A stretch of DNA of 64,000 nt from Brevibacterium jeotgali (lineage in GTDB: Bacteria > Actinomycetota > Actinomycetes > Actinomycetales > Brevibacteriaceae): the NCBI RefSeq assembly GCF_900169175.1, contig NZ_FXZM01000011.1:1-64000 (forward strand). Direction: 5' to 3'. Position 1 is the stretch's first letter. Each line of letters begins with the position of its first letter. The position numbers and the translations under genes are program-made. Below, piece after piece: positions 52,708 through 61,600 of this stretch. The notes under the pieces were generated by a model. The model had not been told where the DNA came from and did not search any database. It worked only from the letters and a program-made list of their open reading frames with translations.

Positions 52708-53854
52708 TCCCGATGAAGTAGTCGAAGTCCGCAGACTCGACGTCGCGGTCGGCGAACCGCGACGGGCGGAAGTCGGACAGCAGCTCCGACTCCGCGCCCT
52801 CGAGCTCCTCAGCAGTGAGCCTGCCGAACAGCGGACCCAGTGTCATGCCGGAGTGCGTGACGACCGCGTACACCTTCTGCGCGTCGTCCAGGAACCCGAC
52901 GATCGAGCGTCCGTCCTCGGGGAAGCTGCGGCCGGAGTAGATGACCTTCTCCATCGGCACCCGCTGCCCGAACAGCGTCTCCAGCTCCTCCTCCATCACG
53001 GCGGAGACCTCCGCGAGCATCTGCGGGTCCTCCCCCTCGTCGACCCGCTGCTCGATGCGGGCGACCTGCACCCACATCCGGCCGTCGTGGCGCGGGCGGA
53101 CGTTGACCCGGTCGGAGATGATGATCCCCTCGAGCGGCACGTCGACCGGTTCGGTGAGGCCCAGGAGGCTGTGCGTCCGGGGTGACTGCTCCGCCAGGTC
53201 GGCGACCGGGACGAACATGCCGGAGGCGGCGGCCAGCTCCCGCGACCACGCGCCGGTGGCGAGCACCACGGAGTCGGCTGCGACCTCGGCGCCGTCGGAC
53301 AGGACCGCACGAGCACCGGAGTCATCGGAATCGATGCGGACGACCTCGGCGATCTGCGGTTCGACCCCGCGATCGGCGAGCACGCGCAGCAGCTCGGATC
53401 CCAGCACATCGTTGTCCAGCCACGCCTCCTCCGGGTACAGCAGTGCTGAGTCCAGGTCGTCGGGCCACTGCACAGCGGGCTCGATCTGCCGCAGCCGTGC
53501 CAGATCGACGGTCTCGACCGGGTACCCCATGCTGTCCGCGTCGGCGACGCGCTGCGCATACGTCTCCGGTCGTGCCTCGCCGAAGTCGACCAGCAGATTG
53601 CCCGACGGGTGGAACCAGGTCCGATCCGACTGCAGGTCTGCCTGCAGGCGCTTGTGCTCCTCGATGCCCTCGCGGTTGATGCGGTAGTAGGACGCCGGGA
53701 ATTTGTTGTTCGCGTTCAGCCACGCGAACGACCGGTGGCTCGCCCCGGAGAAGGGCTCATCCTTCTCCAGCAGCACCACCTCGTGGCCACGCAGCGACAG
53801 GGAGTGCGCAGCGGTCAGCCCGAGGATCCCTGCTCCGATGACGATGGTCTTCAT
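52700..53854 (-). CDS. FAD-dependent amino-acid/amine oxidoreductase (DAO family)
   Basis: A 384-residue flavoprotein. FAD site TIVIGAGILGLTAAHSLSLRGHEVVLLEKD, followed by SGASHRSFAWLNANNKFPASYY. The C-terminal motif is THSGMTLGPLFGRLTAEEL. It differs from the sarcosine-oxidase type and is closer to glycine oxidase/DadA relatives, so it may act on an amino acid released by the first oxidase. Its ATG overlaps the symporter stop (ATGA), so it is the last gene of a coupled four-gene operon. Ribosome site GGAAGG. Confidence 0.83.
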   Translation of the reverse strand: MKTIVIGAGILGLTAAHSLSLRGHEVVLLEKDEPFSGASHRSFAWLNANNKFPASYYRINREGIEEHKRLQADLQSDRTWFHPSGNLLVDFGEARPETYAQRVADADSMGYPVETVDLARLRQIEPAVQWPDDLDSALLYPEEAWLDNDVLGSELLRVLADRGVEPQIAEVVRIDSDDSGARAVLSDGAEVAADSVVLATGAWSRELAAASGMFVPVADLAEQSPRTHSLLGLTEPVDVPLEGIIISDRVNVRPRHDGRMWVQVARIEQRVDEGEDPQMLAEVSAVMEEELETLFGQRVPMEKVIYSGRSFPEDGRSIVGFLDDAQKVYAVVTHSGMTLGPLFGRLTAEELEGAESELLSDFRPSRFADRDVESADFDYFIGRQ

Positions 53855-55332
53855 ACCTGCTCACCTTCCGGAGCGCCGATGCGCTCGTTCGAATCCTCCG
53901 GCGTGCCGTCGGGCGCGAGCCCGCCTGGGACACGGACCGGCTTCCATATCGCCATCGCGATGACGTAGGCGACGGAGCTCGCCACGATGCCGAAGACTGC
54001 GTACGGGACGGTCGTGCCCATGAGGTGGGCGATGCCGCAGCCCACGAGCCCGACGCCCATCGAGGCGAACGATACCTGCACGGGGATGCGGAAGCGCTTC
54101 GCCAGGATGATGCCCACCAGCATCGGCACCGCCAGGATCGACGCGGAGTACGCGTAGGTGGCCACGAGCCAGTCGAGAGCACTGGGGTAGGCGATCGCGA
54201 GGACGGCGGCGAGGGCGGTGACGCCCACCGTGCACCAGCGCGACAGCGCGATGGTCTGCTGGGGGGACGACTTCTCCTTGATGAACGCACCGCGGAGGTC
54301 GTTGATGAGGTTCGCGACGACCGACTGCAGCGCCGAGCCCGTGGTGGACACGATCGTCGCCATGAGGAACGCGCCGTAGAGCGCCAGCAGCCAGGTGGGC
54401 ACCTGTGTGAGGAACCAACCGGCGGCCAGCTCACGGCCGTCCTCCCCCAGTGTCGGGTTCATCGCGCGGATGGAGACGCCGATGAAGAACGCGTACACAC
54501 CGGCGATCATGACCATGACGGCACCGAGGTACAGGGAGGTGCGCGCATCCTTCCCGGAGCGCGACGCGAACACGCGCTGGTAGTACAGCTGGTTGGTCAG
54601 CGTGCCGGGGACGATCGCGAAGAACCACAGGACGATCGTGCCGGCTCCCGCGAGGGTGAGGCCCTCCGGCATCGTGAAGACGTCGTCCGGCACGCGCTCG
54701 ACGACCTCATTCCAGCCACCGGCGCTCATGACCGCGTAGATCGCGATGACGATGGAGATGCCGACCATGAAGACGCCGAAGAAGAAGTCCGACCACGCCA
54801 CGGATGTGAGGCCGCCGGGCAGGACGAACAGCAGGCTGATGATCGCCATCGCGACGATGAGCGGGGTGAACGGGATGCCGGTGACCTCGCTGAAGAGGCT
54901 GGCGAAGGCGACGAACTGGGTGGCGAGCCAGCCGAAGGGCACCAGGATGACGGCGATCGCGACGACGGAGAGCAGGGTCTTGTTCCGCCCGTAGAGGCGC
55001 ACGAAGATGTCCGGGATCGTGGAGAAGCGCCCCTTGCGCAGCCAGTTCGCGAAGGCCGCGATGATGAGCATGCCGGCGACGACGAACAGTTCGTACCAGA
55101 AGATGGACAGTCCCCACGCGTAGCCGATGCCCACGTGGGCGACGAGGACACCGCCGCCCACCGCGGTGGCGTACTGCGTGAAGGCGACGACGTACATGGG
55201 CAGGCTGCGGCCGCCCACCAGCCAGGCCTCTTCCGTCTTGTTCTTCCTGCCGACGTAGAAGGAGATCCAGACGCCGATGCCCAGGACGATGAAGGCGGTG
55301 GTGGCGATGAGTGCGATGGTGCCTGTGTTCAT
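53851..55332 (-). CDS. Sodium:solute symporter (SSS family)
   Basis: A 493-residue membrane protein with about 13 helices. The start MNTGTIALIATTAFIVLGIGVWI is followed by EEAWLVGGRSLPMYVVAFTQYATAVGGGVLVAHVGIGYAWG, the conserved opening of the SSS family. Other signatures: SVAWSDFFFGVFMVG and TIVSTTGSALQSVVANLINDL, which carry the Na+-site serines and threonines. It should import an organic solute with sodium. Its ATG overlaps the stop of the upstream oxidase and its stop overlaps the next ATG, with CAGGAG ahead. The substrate is likely that of the flanking flavin oxidases. Confidence 0.9.
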   Translation of the reverse strand: MNTGTIALIATTAFIVLGIGVWISFYVGRKNKTEEAWLVGGRSLPMYVVAFTQYATAVGGGVLVAHVGIGYAWGLSIFWYELFVVAGMLIIAAFANWLRKGRFSTIPDIFVRLYGRNKTLLSVVAIAVILVPFGWLATQFVAFASLFSEVTGIPFTPLIVAMAIISLLFVLPGGLTSVAWSDFFFGVFMVGISIVIAIYAVMSAGGWNEVVERVPDDVFTMPEGLTLAGAGTIVLWFFAIVPGTLTNQLYYQRVFASRSGKDARTSLYLGAVMVMIAGVYAFFIGVSIRAMNPTLGEDGRELAAGWFLTQVPTWLLALYGAFLMATIVSTTGSALQSVVANLINDLRGAFIKEKSSPQQTIALSRWCTVGVTALAAVLAIAYPSALDWLVATYAYSASILAVPMLVGIILAKRFRIPVQVSFASMGVGLVGCGIAHLMGTTVPYAVFGIVASSVAYVIAMAIWKPVRVPGGLAPDGTPEDSNERIGAPEGEQV

Positions 55333-56549
55333 GAGGAGGCTCCTGAGGTGAAGCGGGCCGGGTCCATGATGTCGAGTGCATCGGAGGAGGATCCCGTGGT
55401 GACGAGGTCGGCGACCACGGAGCCGACCATCGGTGAGAACTTGAAGCCCTGGCCGGACATGCCGACGGCCAGCACGATGCGATCGTCGACCGGGCCGACA
55501 CCCACGATCGGGGCGCCGTCCGGCGTGTAGCCGTCCGTCCAGGTCGAGACGCGGACGGCCGTCGGATCGAGGTGGGGCATGAGGCGGGCGACCGCGGCCT
55601 CGGTGGAGCGGACGAAGTCCGGGGCCACGAACCGGGCGAGGTCGTCGACCTGGTCGATCGTCGGCCACTCGAGGTGGTGGTTGAGGATCTTCACGCCGGC
55701 CCCGTCCAGACTCGGGAACGCGGAGAAGGCGCCCTCCGGGTGCCGACGGACCGAGATCGGCATCCGGTCAGGCGTATGGAGTGAGAGATCCTTGACCGGG
55801 AACCAGCTGCCCACCAGCTGCTTGGGGCGGATGACACCGTCGCCGAGGCCGGACAGGGCCCCAGCCCAGGGTCCTGTCGCGAGGACGACGGAGTCGAAGG
55901 CGTCGGAGCCCTCCGCGGTGTGGACCATGACGCGGTCCGGGAACGGCCGGACGTGGAGGACCTCGGTGTAGGGCCGATACGTCGCGCCCAGCCGGATGGC
56001 CTCGTCACGGGCGGCGAGGACCGCGAGCTCCGGGCGGAAGACGCCGGCGTTCGGGTCGAGGACGCCGATCTCGTCGTCGTCGACGCCGTAGGCCGGGAAC
56101 TCCTCACGCATCGCAGTCGCGTTGAGCACGCGGTGATCGAGGCCCAGCTCATGGGCGCATGCGAGGACCGCAGCGACGTCGGGGTGGTCGGGTCGGCCGA
56201 TCGTGAGCCCGCCGCACCAGTCGAGCACCTGCGTGTCCTGGGCGGCTTCCAGCTCCTTCCACTTCTGGCCGGCGCGCTGGATGAAGGCGACGTACTCCGG
56301 GCCCTCTTTGTACAGGGTGCGGAAGATGCGGGATTCCCCGGCGGAGGCGCCCCGATCGTTGGGGGTGTTCCACTGGTCCAGGACGGTGACGGTGTGGCCG
56401 CGCTGCGCGAGCTGCCAGGCGGTCATCGTTCCGACGATGCCTCCGCCGACGACGGCGACGCGCTTGTGTGCGGCAGCCGTCGGTGGTGTGCCCGCGGCTG
56501 CGTCGGCTGATGTGTCAGCGACTGGGCCTGTGGCCGTGTCAGTGTTCAA
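55329..56549 (-). CDS. FAD-dependent oxidase, monomeric sarcosine / N-methyltryptophan oxidase family
   Basis: A 406-residue flavoprotein. FAD site VAVVGGGIVGTMTAWQLAQRG, then VLDQW and SRIFRTLYKEGPEYV. The C-terminal flavin motif is AVGMSGQGFKFSP. The covalent-flavin cysteine position reads VSTWTDGYTPDG, without cysteine, as in the two related enzymes at 40-45 kb. The start is a TTG at 56549: GGAGG lies about nine bases ahead and no ATG or GTG is available before the FAD motif. It overlaps the GntR gene by 11 bases. The first 28 or so residues form an Ala/Thr-rich leader. Stop overlaps the symporter ATG. Confidence 0.83.
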   Translation of the reverse strand: MNTDTATGPVADTSADAAAGTPPTAAAHKRVAVVGGGIVGTMTAWQLAQRGHTVTVLDQWNTPNDRGASAGESRIFRTLYKEGPEYVAFIQRAGQKWKELEAAQDTQVLDWCGGLTIGRPDHPDVAAVLACAHELGLDHRVLNATAMREEFPAYGVDDDEIGVLDPNAGVFRPELAVLAARDEAIRLGATYRPYTEVLHVRPFPDRVMVHTAEGSDAFDSVVLATGPWAGALSGLGDGVIRPKQLVGSWFPVKDLSLHTPDRMPISVRRHPEGAFSAFPSLDGAGVKILNHHLEWPTIDQVDDLARFVAPDFVRSTEAAVARLMPHLDPTAVRVSTWTDGYTPDGAPIVGVGPVDDRIVLAVGMSGQGFKFSPMVGSVVADLVTTGSSSDALDIMDPARFTSGASS

Positions 56550-57246
56550 TCTGGGTGACCTCCAGGGTGAGTTTGGTGGGGTGGAAGAGCATCTCGAGAC
56601 GCTCGATCGGCAGGCCGTTGCCGGTGTGGAGCGTTCGCAGCTGCCGCACGACGGGTGTCGTCGTGTCGAGCTCGAGGTGCTTCGCGTCATCAGCCGTGAG
56701 GTGTGCGGCGGAGAGGACGCTCGAGGCGTGGAGCTGTTCGATCCCGTGGGACGAGTAGTAGGCCGCGGTGGTGAGCACGGCGAGGTCCTGGTTGAGGATG
56801 TCCGGGACGAGTGTGAGGTCGACGACGCACCGTTCGACGACGATCCCCGCGCCGGTGCTGTCGAGCTTGATCCGCACCAGTTCCGCCACGGGCGTGCCGG
56901 CTGAGAACAGATCGGCGGAGAGAGGGTGGGACTCCGCCGCGACCACGCGGGTGCCGACGACCCGGTGGATGCCCTCGACCTCCGGCCCGTCCGTCGATGC
57001 GTGGAGCAAGCGGAGCAGACTGCTGCGCAGGCCGGTCGAGGCGACGATGGTGCCGGAACCGCGGCGCCGCTGGACGAGGCCGGTCTCGACCAGCTTGGAC
57101 ATCGCCGTCTGCACGGGGTTCCGACTCACGTCGAACTGGTCCATGAGTTCCCGCTCCGTGGGCAGGCGGTCGCCGATCGAGAGCCGTCCGCTCTGGATCT
57201 CATGCTCGATCCATTCGCGGATCTCGACGTGCTTCGCCCGTGCCAT
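56539..57246 (-). CDS. GntR family regulator, HutC/UTRA subfamily
   Basis: A 235-residue regulator. The winged helix is at the N-terminus (EIREWIEHEIQSGRLSIGDRLPTERELMDQFDVSRNPVQTAMSKLVETGLV, wing RRRGSGTIV), followed by a UTRA effector domain (VVGTRVVAAESHPLSADLF; the VVERCVVDLTLVPDI core). HutC-type regulators sense small metabolites such as amino acids or sugars phosphates. The ATG at 57246 lies just beyond a good -10 box, which suggests a leaderless message; GTG at 57264 is an alternative. First gene of the oxidase-symporter-oxidase operon, so it is probably its self-regulating repressor. Confidence 0.86.
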   Translation of the reverse strand: MARAKHVEIREWIEHEIQSGRLSIGDRLPTERELMDQFDVSRNPVQTAMSKLVETGLVQRRRGSGTIVASTGLRSSLLRLLHASTDGPEVEGIHRVVGTRVVAAESHPLSADLFSAGTPVAELVRIKLDSTGAGIVVERCVVDLTLVPDILNQDLAVLTTAAYYSSHGIEQLHASSVLSAAHLTADDAKHLELDTTTPVVRQLRTLHTGNGLPIERLEMLFHPTKLTLEVTQIEH

Positions 57247-57253
57247 GCGTGTG

Positions 57254-57282
57254 ATCGTAGACACACCGCGACTTCATGGCAA
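57254..57282 (-). promoter_or_regulatory. Sigma70-type promoter of the GntR-led operon, leaderless layout
   Basis: On the minus strand TTGCCA (77-82 of 57200s) is followed after exactly 17 bases by TACGAT (57254-57259). The -10 box ends seven bases before the ATG at 57246, so transcription would begin at or next to the start codon. Confidence 0.55.
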
Positions 57283-57419
57283 CTGGATAATTGTCATGTC
57301 ATTTGAAGGTGATTGTCGCTGCGCCCGGTCGGCGGCGCCGATGACATGAGATGACGCCCGGTAACGGAAGATGACGCTCGGCCATAGTGCCGGCCGCAGG
57401 CGCTCCTACCGTCGACGTC

Positions 57420-57977
57420 ATGACGACCACAGCAATCACCCAGTCCGCCGTCCCTGATATCACCGGCGACGATCGCGCCGCTCGCCTGACGGAAGCCGGA
57501 AGTGCGTGGGCCGAGCGCATCGAGGCCGATCGATCGAACGCGCACCTGACCTACAGGGTCGATGGTGCCGGTGCCGGTTCAGTGGCCACGACAGTGCGCG
57601 CCGGCAAGCACTCCTTCATCGTCGACGAGCCCGCTGCGCTGGCCGGTGATGACGCCGGGACGAGTCCGGTCGAGTACGCCCTCGGCGCGCTGGCCGGCTG
57701 CCAGGTCGTCGTCTACCGCCTCTACGCGCAGCAGCTCGGCATACCCTTCGACGACATCGTCGTCAGGGCCGAGGCGGATCTGGACGCGGCGCGACTGTTC
57801 GGCGCCGACGAGTCCGTCCGCGCCGGGTTCTCCGAGGTCCGACTCGCCATCGAGCTCTCGGGACCGGAGTCGGACGAGCGCTACGACGAGCTGCGCGAGG
57901 CCGTCGATGCCCACTGCCCGGTGCTCGACATCTTCCAGAATCCGACTCCGGTCACGACCACCGTCACCCGCGCCTGA
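57420..57977 (+). CDS. OsmC/Ohr family peroxiredoxin-like protein
   Basis: A 185-residue protein of the OsmC superfamily, thiol peroxidases that reduce organic hydroperoxides. The two redox cysteines are present: Cys94 in GALAGCQVVVYRL and Cys166 in DAHCPVLDIF. The segment DAGTSPVEYALGALAGC is typical of the YhfA/OsmC branch. It is about 40 residues longer than Ohr at the N-terminus. No ribosome site precedes the ATG; TACCGT ten bases upstream suggests a leaderless message. Divergent from the GntR operon. Two hairpins follow its stop. Confidence 0.88.
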   Translation: MTTTAITQSAVPDITGDDRAARLTEAGSAWAERIEADRSNAHLTYRVDGAGAGSVATTVRAGKHSFIVDEPAALAGDDAGTSPVEYALGALAGCQVVVYRLYAQQLGIPFDDIVVRAEADLDAARLFGADESVRAGFSEVRLAIELSGPESDERYDELREAVDAHCPVLDIFQNPTPVTTTVTRA

Positions 57978-57984
57978 TCACTCG

Positions 57985-58010
57985 CCGGGTGCGGCAATCG
58001 CCGCACCCGG
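57985..58010 (+). terminator. 11-base-pair hairpin after osmC-like gene
   Basis: CCGGGTGCGGC and GCCGCACCCGG are perfect arms around AATC, starting eight bases after the stop codon. Strong terminator for the OsmC-like gene. Confidence 0.7.
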
Positions 58011-58022
58011 ATCTGCCCTTCA

Positions 58023-58054
58023 GCTGCCCTGACGGTCGCGACCGTCAGGGCAGC
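58023..58054. terminator. Perfect 32-base palindrome at the end of the serine hydrolase gene
   Basis: Positions 58023-58038 (GCTGCCCTGACGGTCG) are the exact reverse complement of 58039-58054. It includes the stop and last codons of the minus-strand hydrolase and follows the OsmC terminator, so it probably ends transcription from both sides. Confidence 0.6.
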
Positions 58055-59184
58055 GCTCTGTAGATCTCGCGGAGGTACTGCTCGCTTCGCTCGGAGCCGA
58101 CGACTCCCGGCCCCATCTTGTTCATCATGTAGGAGATGGTCATCCGCCGGTCGAGGTCCATGATGATGACGGATCCGCCCCAGCCGCCCCAGTAGCAGAT
58201 GCGGCCTTCCGGCAGGGAGGGCATCGCCTCAGGATCGGCGAGCGCGAAGCCCATCCCTCGACGAATCGGAACGCCGAGGACGAGGTCCGGGCCGGTGGTC
58301 TGCACCTCGAACACCTGCTCGATCGTGTCCGGCGACAGCAGGCGCATGCCGTCGACCTCTCCGCCGAGGGAGATCGCTGAGAGTATGCGAGCGACCGAGC
58401 GGGCGTTGCCGTGGCCGTTCGTGGCCCCCATATCGGCATTGCGCCACGCCGCCGTATTGGCGGCGGACGCGTCCGCCGCCGGCTGGGTGAAGGTTCTGAT
58501 CATCGGATGGTCAGCGGGGATCGACGGATCGATCTCCAGTGGAGGCGGAGGGATCACGTCGGAGATCCGCCCCCAGTCCTCCTCGCGGGCGCCGATCTGG
58601 AAGTCAGCGCCCAGTGGACCGGCGATCTCCTCATCGACGAACTGCTTGAACGTCAAGCCAGTGGTGCGTCGAACGACCTCACCGATGAGGTGCCCCTGGT
58701 TCTGGGCGTGGTATCCGCCTGCACTTCCCGGCTGCCACCACGGCGCCTGCGCGGCCAGCGCCGCTGTCGACTTCTCCCAGTCGTACATGTCCTCGAGGGT
58801 GAAGGGTGCATCCCAGCCGGAGACCCCGGAGGTGTGTGCCATGAGGTGGCGCACCTCGATATCGGCTTTCCCATTGGCCGAGAACTCCGGCCAGTACGTG
58901 GCCACTGGGGCGTGCAGGTCGATCTCCCCCTGATCGGCGAGCATGAGCGCGGCGAGGTAGGTGACGGTCTTCGTCGTCGACCACACGTTCACGAGGGTGT
59001 CACTCGTCCAGGGAACGGTGCGGTCTGCGTCCCGATAGCCGCCCCACAGGTCGACGACGTTCTCCCCGTCCAGATTGATCACGAGGGATCCGCCGAGGTC
59101 CTCCCCGGTCTCGAGGTTCGCTGCGAACGCGGAGCGGAGTCCGTCGAACTGGTCTGTGCTCGTGCCGTGGAGTATTGACTGCAT
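58045..59184 (-). CDS. Serine hydrolase, class C beta-lactamase / esterase family
   Basis: A 379-residue hydrolase with the penicillin-binding fold. The nucleophile motif S-x-x-K is Ser69-Thr-Thr-Lys72 in VWSTTKTVTYLAALML. The Y-x-N-like element is the YHAQN at about 158-162. The C-terminal part (GEVDGMRLLSPDTIEQVFEVQTTGPDLVLGVP, YWGGWGGSVIIMDLDRRM) matches the EstB/LACTB type, and the usual KTG is replaced by WGG. No signal peptide is seen, so it is likely a cytoplasmic esterase rather than a drug-resistance lactamase. GAGGAGG precedes the ATG at 59184; upstream frame is junk. Confidence 0.9.
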   Translation of the reverse strand: MQSILHGTSTDQFDGLRSAFAANLETGEDLGGSLVINLDGENVVDLWGGYRDADRTVPWTSDTLVNVWSTTKTVTYLAALMLADQGEIDLHAPVATYWPEFSANGKADIEVRHLMAHTSGVSGWDAPFTLEDMYDWEKSTAALAAQAPWWQPGSAGGYHAQNQGHLIGEVVRRTTGLTFKQFVDEEIAGPLGADFQIGAREEDWGRISDVIPPPPLEIDPSIPADHPMIRTFTQPAADASAANTAAWRNADMGATNGHGNARSVARILSAISLGGEVDGMRLLSPDTIEQVFEVQTTGPDLVLGVPIRRGMGFALADPEAMPSLPEGRICYWGGWGGSVIIMDLDRRMTISYMMNKMGPGVVGSERSEQYLREIYRALP

Positions 59185-59304
59185 ATTCTGGCCTCCTCTG
59201 CGCGAGGCCCCGTTGCCTCGTTCAAGCGACAGTCTAGGGCCCGTACTCTGGCGCTGACATCCAACGACAAGTAGGCTTGCGATGTGACGCAAGGAGGGGT
59301 CACT

Positions 59305-59874
59305 GTGGATGAAGAAGCGAACGCCATCATGGATGTCGTTGACATCCTCACCGCCGACCACCGGGACATGCTGGATCTGCTGCGGCAGGTCGAGACCACT
59401 GCGGAAGCAGAACTCCGACGAGACATCGTGGACACGGTGATCGCTGAGGTGATGCGCCATTCCGTCGCCGAGGAGATGATCGTCTACCCCGTCGTCGAGG
59501 AGTACGTTCCCAACGGCTCCGAGGAAGTCGCTCACGACAAGGAGGAGCACGAAGAGCTTGTCAGCGTGATGAAGCAGCTGGAGGACGTGGACGCCTCCGA
59601 ACCGGCCTTCACGGAGAGGGTCCGCGAGCTTGCGGAACTGCTGGACCACCACGCGCATGACGAAGAGGATGAGCAGTTCCCCAAGCTCCGCGAGAGCATC
59701 CCCCGGCGGGAACTCGTCGAGATGGGCGCGAAGGTGGAGAACGCGAAGAAGGTGGCTCCCACGCGACCGCACCCGAGCGCGCCGCATGCGGAGCTGTTCC
59801 ACAAGACGGCAGGCCCGGGTCTGGGCATGGTGGACCGCCTGCGCGACGCACTCACGAGCCGGCACACCGGCTGA
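59305..59874 (+). CDS. Hemerythrin domain protein
   Basis: A 189-residue protein with a hemerythrin-type four-helix bundle in its first 135 residues. The iron-ligand pattern is visible: ILTADHRDMLDLL, EVMRHSVAEEMIVYPVVEEYVP, HDKEEHEELVSVM and LLDHHAHDEEDEQFPKLRES. Such bacterial proteins bind a non-haem di-iron centre and are linked to oxygen, NO or iron homeostasis. A basic, Pro-rich tail follows. The GTG at 59305 has AAGGAGG seven bases ahead and is preferred over the GTG at 59284. Divergent from the serine hydrolase. Confidence 0.88.
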   Translation: MDEEANAIMDVVDILTADHRDMLDLLRQVETTAEAELRRDIVDTVIAEVMRHSVAEEMIVYPVVEEYVPNGSEEVAHDKEEHEELVSVMKQLEDVDASEPAFTERVRELAELLDHHAHDEEDEQFPKLRESIPRRELVEMGAKVENAKKVAPTRPHPSAPHAELFHKTAGPGLGMVDRLRDALTSRHTG

Positions 59875-59930
59875 CCGACGGCGGTGAGTGTCCCTCCTCG
59901 AGGACGAGGAGCGGGATGCCGAGGAGGAGC

Positions 59931-61578
59931 ATGCACGCGCAAGGATCCGCTCGCCAGGACGGCTCCGTACGGCGGAACGGCGTCACCGCCCGGATACTCG
60001 ACGTCATCGAGCGGGCGGGCAATCGCATCCCGCACCCGTTCTGGCTGTTCCTGATCCTCGGCCTGGTCGTCCTGGTGCTGAGCCTGGTGCTCTCAGCACT
60101 GGGGGTGAGTGTCAGGTCGCCCACCGGCGAGGGGACGATTCAGGTCGTCAATCTGCTGTCCGTGGACGGAATCCGGCAGATCGTGTCGGAGGCGATCACC
60201 AACTTCACAGCGTTCCCACCGCTGGGCATCGTGCTCGTGGTCATGATGGGGGTGGCCGTCGCCGAAGGCAGCGGGCTGATCGCCGCAGCGGTGCGCAGGG
60301 TCGTCTCCACAGTGTCGGGCCGGTGGCTCACCTTCGCCGTCGCACTCACCGGAATCACAGGTTCCGTCGCGTCCGACGCCGTCATCATCGTCCTTCCGCC
60401 GTTGGCCGCGATGGCCTTCCTCGCCGCCGGCCGCAACCCGCTGCTCGGCATCGTTCTGGCCTTCGCGAGCGTGGACGCGGGCTTCAACGCGTCCCTGGTC
60501 ATCACTGCGGCAGAACCGCTCTATGCGGGCATCAGCACAAGTGCCGCGCAGCTGGTCGACCCGGAGTACGTGGTCTCTCCCCTGTCGAACATCTACTTCA
60601 CGGTGCCGTCGTCGATCCTCCTCGCAGCTCTTATCTCGTGGGTGGTGGAGAGATGGGTGGCACCGCGGGTCGAAGGACTCGAACTGGACGGGCCTCGGGC
60701 GCCGGGCAATCGTGAGAAGTCCTCGCTCGGGACCGCCGGCAGCACGGCTGCCGCCGATTCGACGGAGCGCACGGACGACACCGCGGACTCCGCCCAGCGA
60801 GCGGACGAGGAATCGATGGAACTGAGCTCCGCAGAGAAGCGCGGAGTCCGCAATGCGCTCATCGCGCTGCTCGCCTTCCTGGCGCTGGTGGCCGGCGCGG
60901 TCGCCCTCCCGGGCTCACCTCTGCGCGGCGAGGACGGTGGCATCCTCACGGGCCCCGCGCTCATGCATGTCTCCATACTGATCGCGATCATGTTCGTCGT
61001 GCTCGGTGTGGCCTACGGGGCGACCGTCGGCACCGTCACGTGGGCGAAGCTCCCGGAGTTCATGGTGAACGGGATGAAGGACGTCGCCCCCCGTCCTGGT
61101 CCTGTTCTTCGTGGCCGCCCAGTTCATAGCCTGGTTCGAATGGTCCAACATCGGTGCCGTCCTGGCCGTCACCGGAGCGGACCTCGTCGAAGCGCTGGGA
61201 GTCGCCACGCCGCTGCTCTTCATCGGCGTCATCCTCATGACGTTCCTGCTGAACCTGTTCATCACGAGCGGGTCAGCACAGTGGACGCTCATGGCGCCGG
61301 TCATCGTGCCGGCGATGATGCTGCTGAATGTGAATCCAGAAGTGAGCCAGGTGCTCTTCCGCATCGGTGATTCGGGCTCGCACCTCATCACCCCGCTCAA
61401 CGTGTACTTCGCCCTCATGCTGACCTACCTCCAGCGATACCGGAGGGATGCCGGCATCGGCACCCTCGTGTCCATGACACTGCCGATCTGCATCGCAGTG
61501 CTCGTCGGATGGACCGCGTTCTTCCTGCTCTGGTACGTGATCGGCATCCCACTGGGCCCCGGCGTCCCCGTCCGGTGA
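59931..61578 (+). pseudogene. AbgT family transporter, broken by a one-base frameshift
   Basis: Two overlapping frames together encode a complete AbgT (p-aminobenzoyl-glutamate / drug exporter) protein. The first runs from an ATG at 59931 with AGGAGG ahead (PHPFWLFLILGLVVLVLSLVLSALGV, then ITGSVASDAVIIVLPPLAAMAF and VDAGFNASLVITAAEPLYAG) to KDVAP near 61090. The second continues FFVAAQFIAWFEWSNIGAVLA to IPLGPGVPVR at 61578. At the junction, 61087-61092 is a run of six C; five would give DVAPVLVLFFVAAQF, which is the family sequence. A natural loss of function or a sequencing homopolymer error are both possible. The corrected protein would have about 548 residues. Confidence 0.8.
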
Positions 61579-61600
61579 CAGACGCATACCTGGTCACGGA

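Noticed and set aside
54025-55530. Plus-strand frame of 501 codons opposite the sodium symporter
   Set aside because: Asp/Arg-rich antisense shadow; the symporter strand has clear helices and motifs.
58045-59184. Beta-lactamase resistance gene
   Set aside because: No signal peptide and no KTG box; the esterase-type features fit better, so no resistance claim is made.
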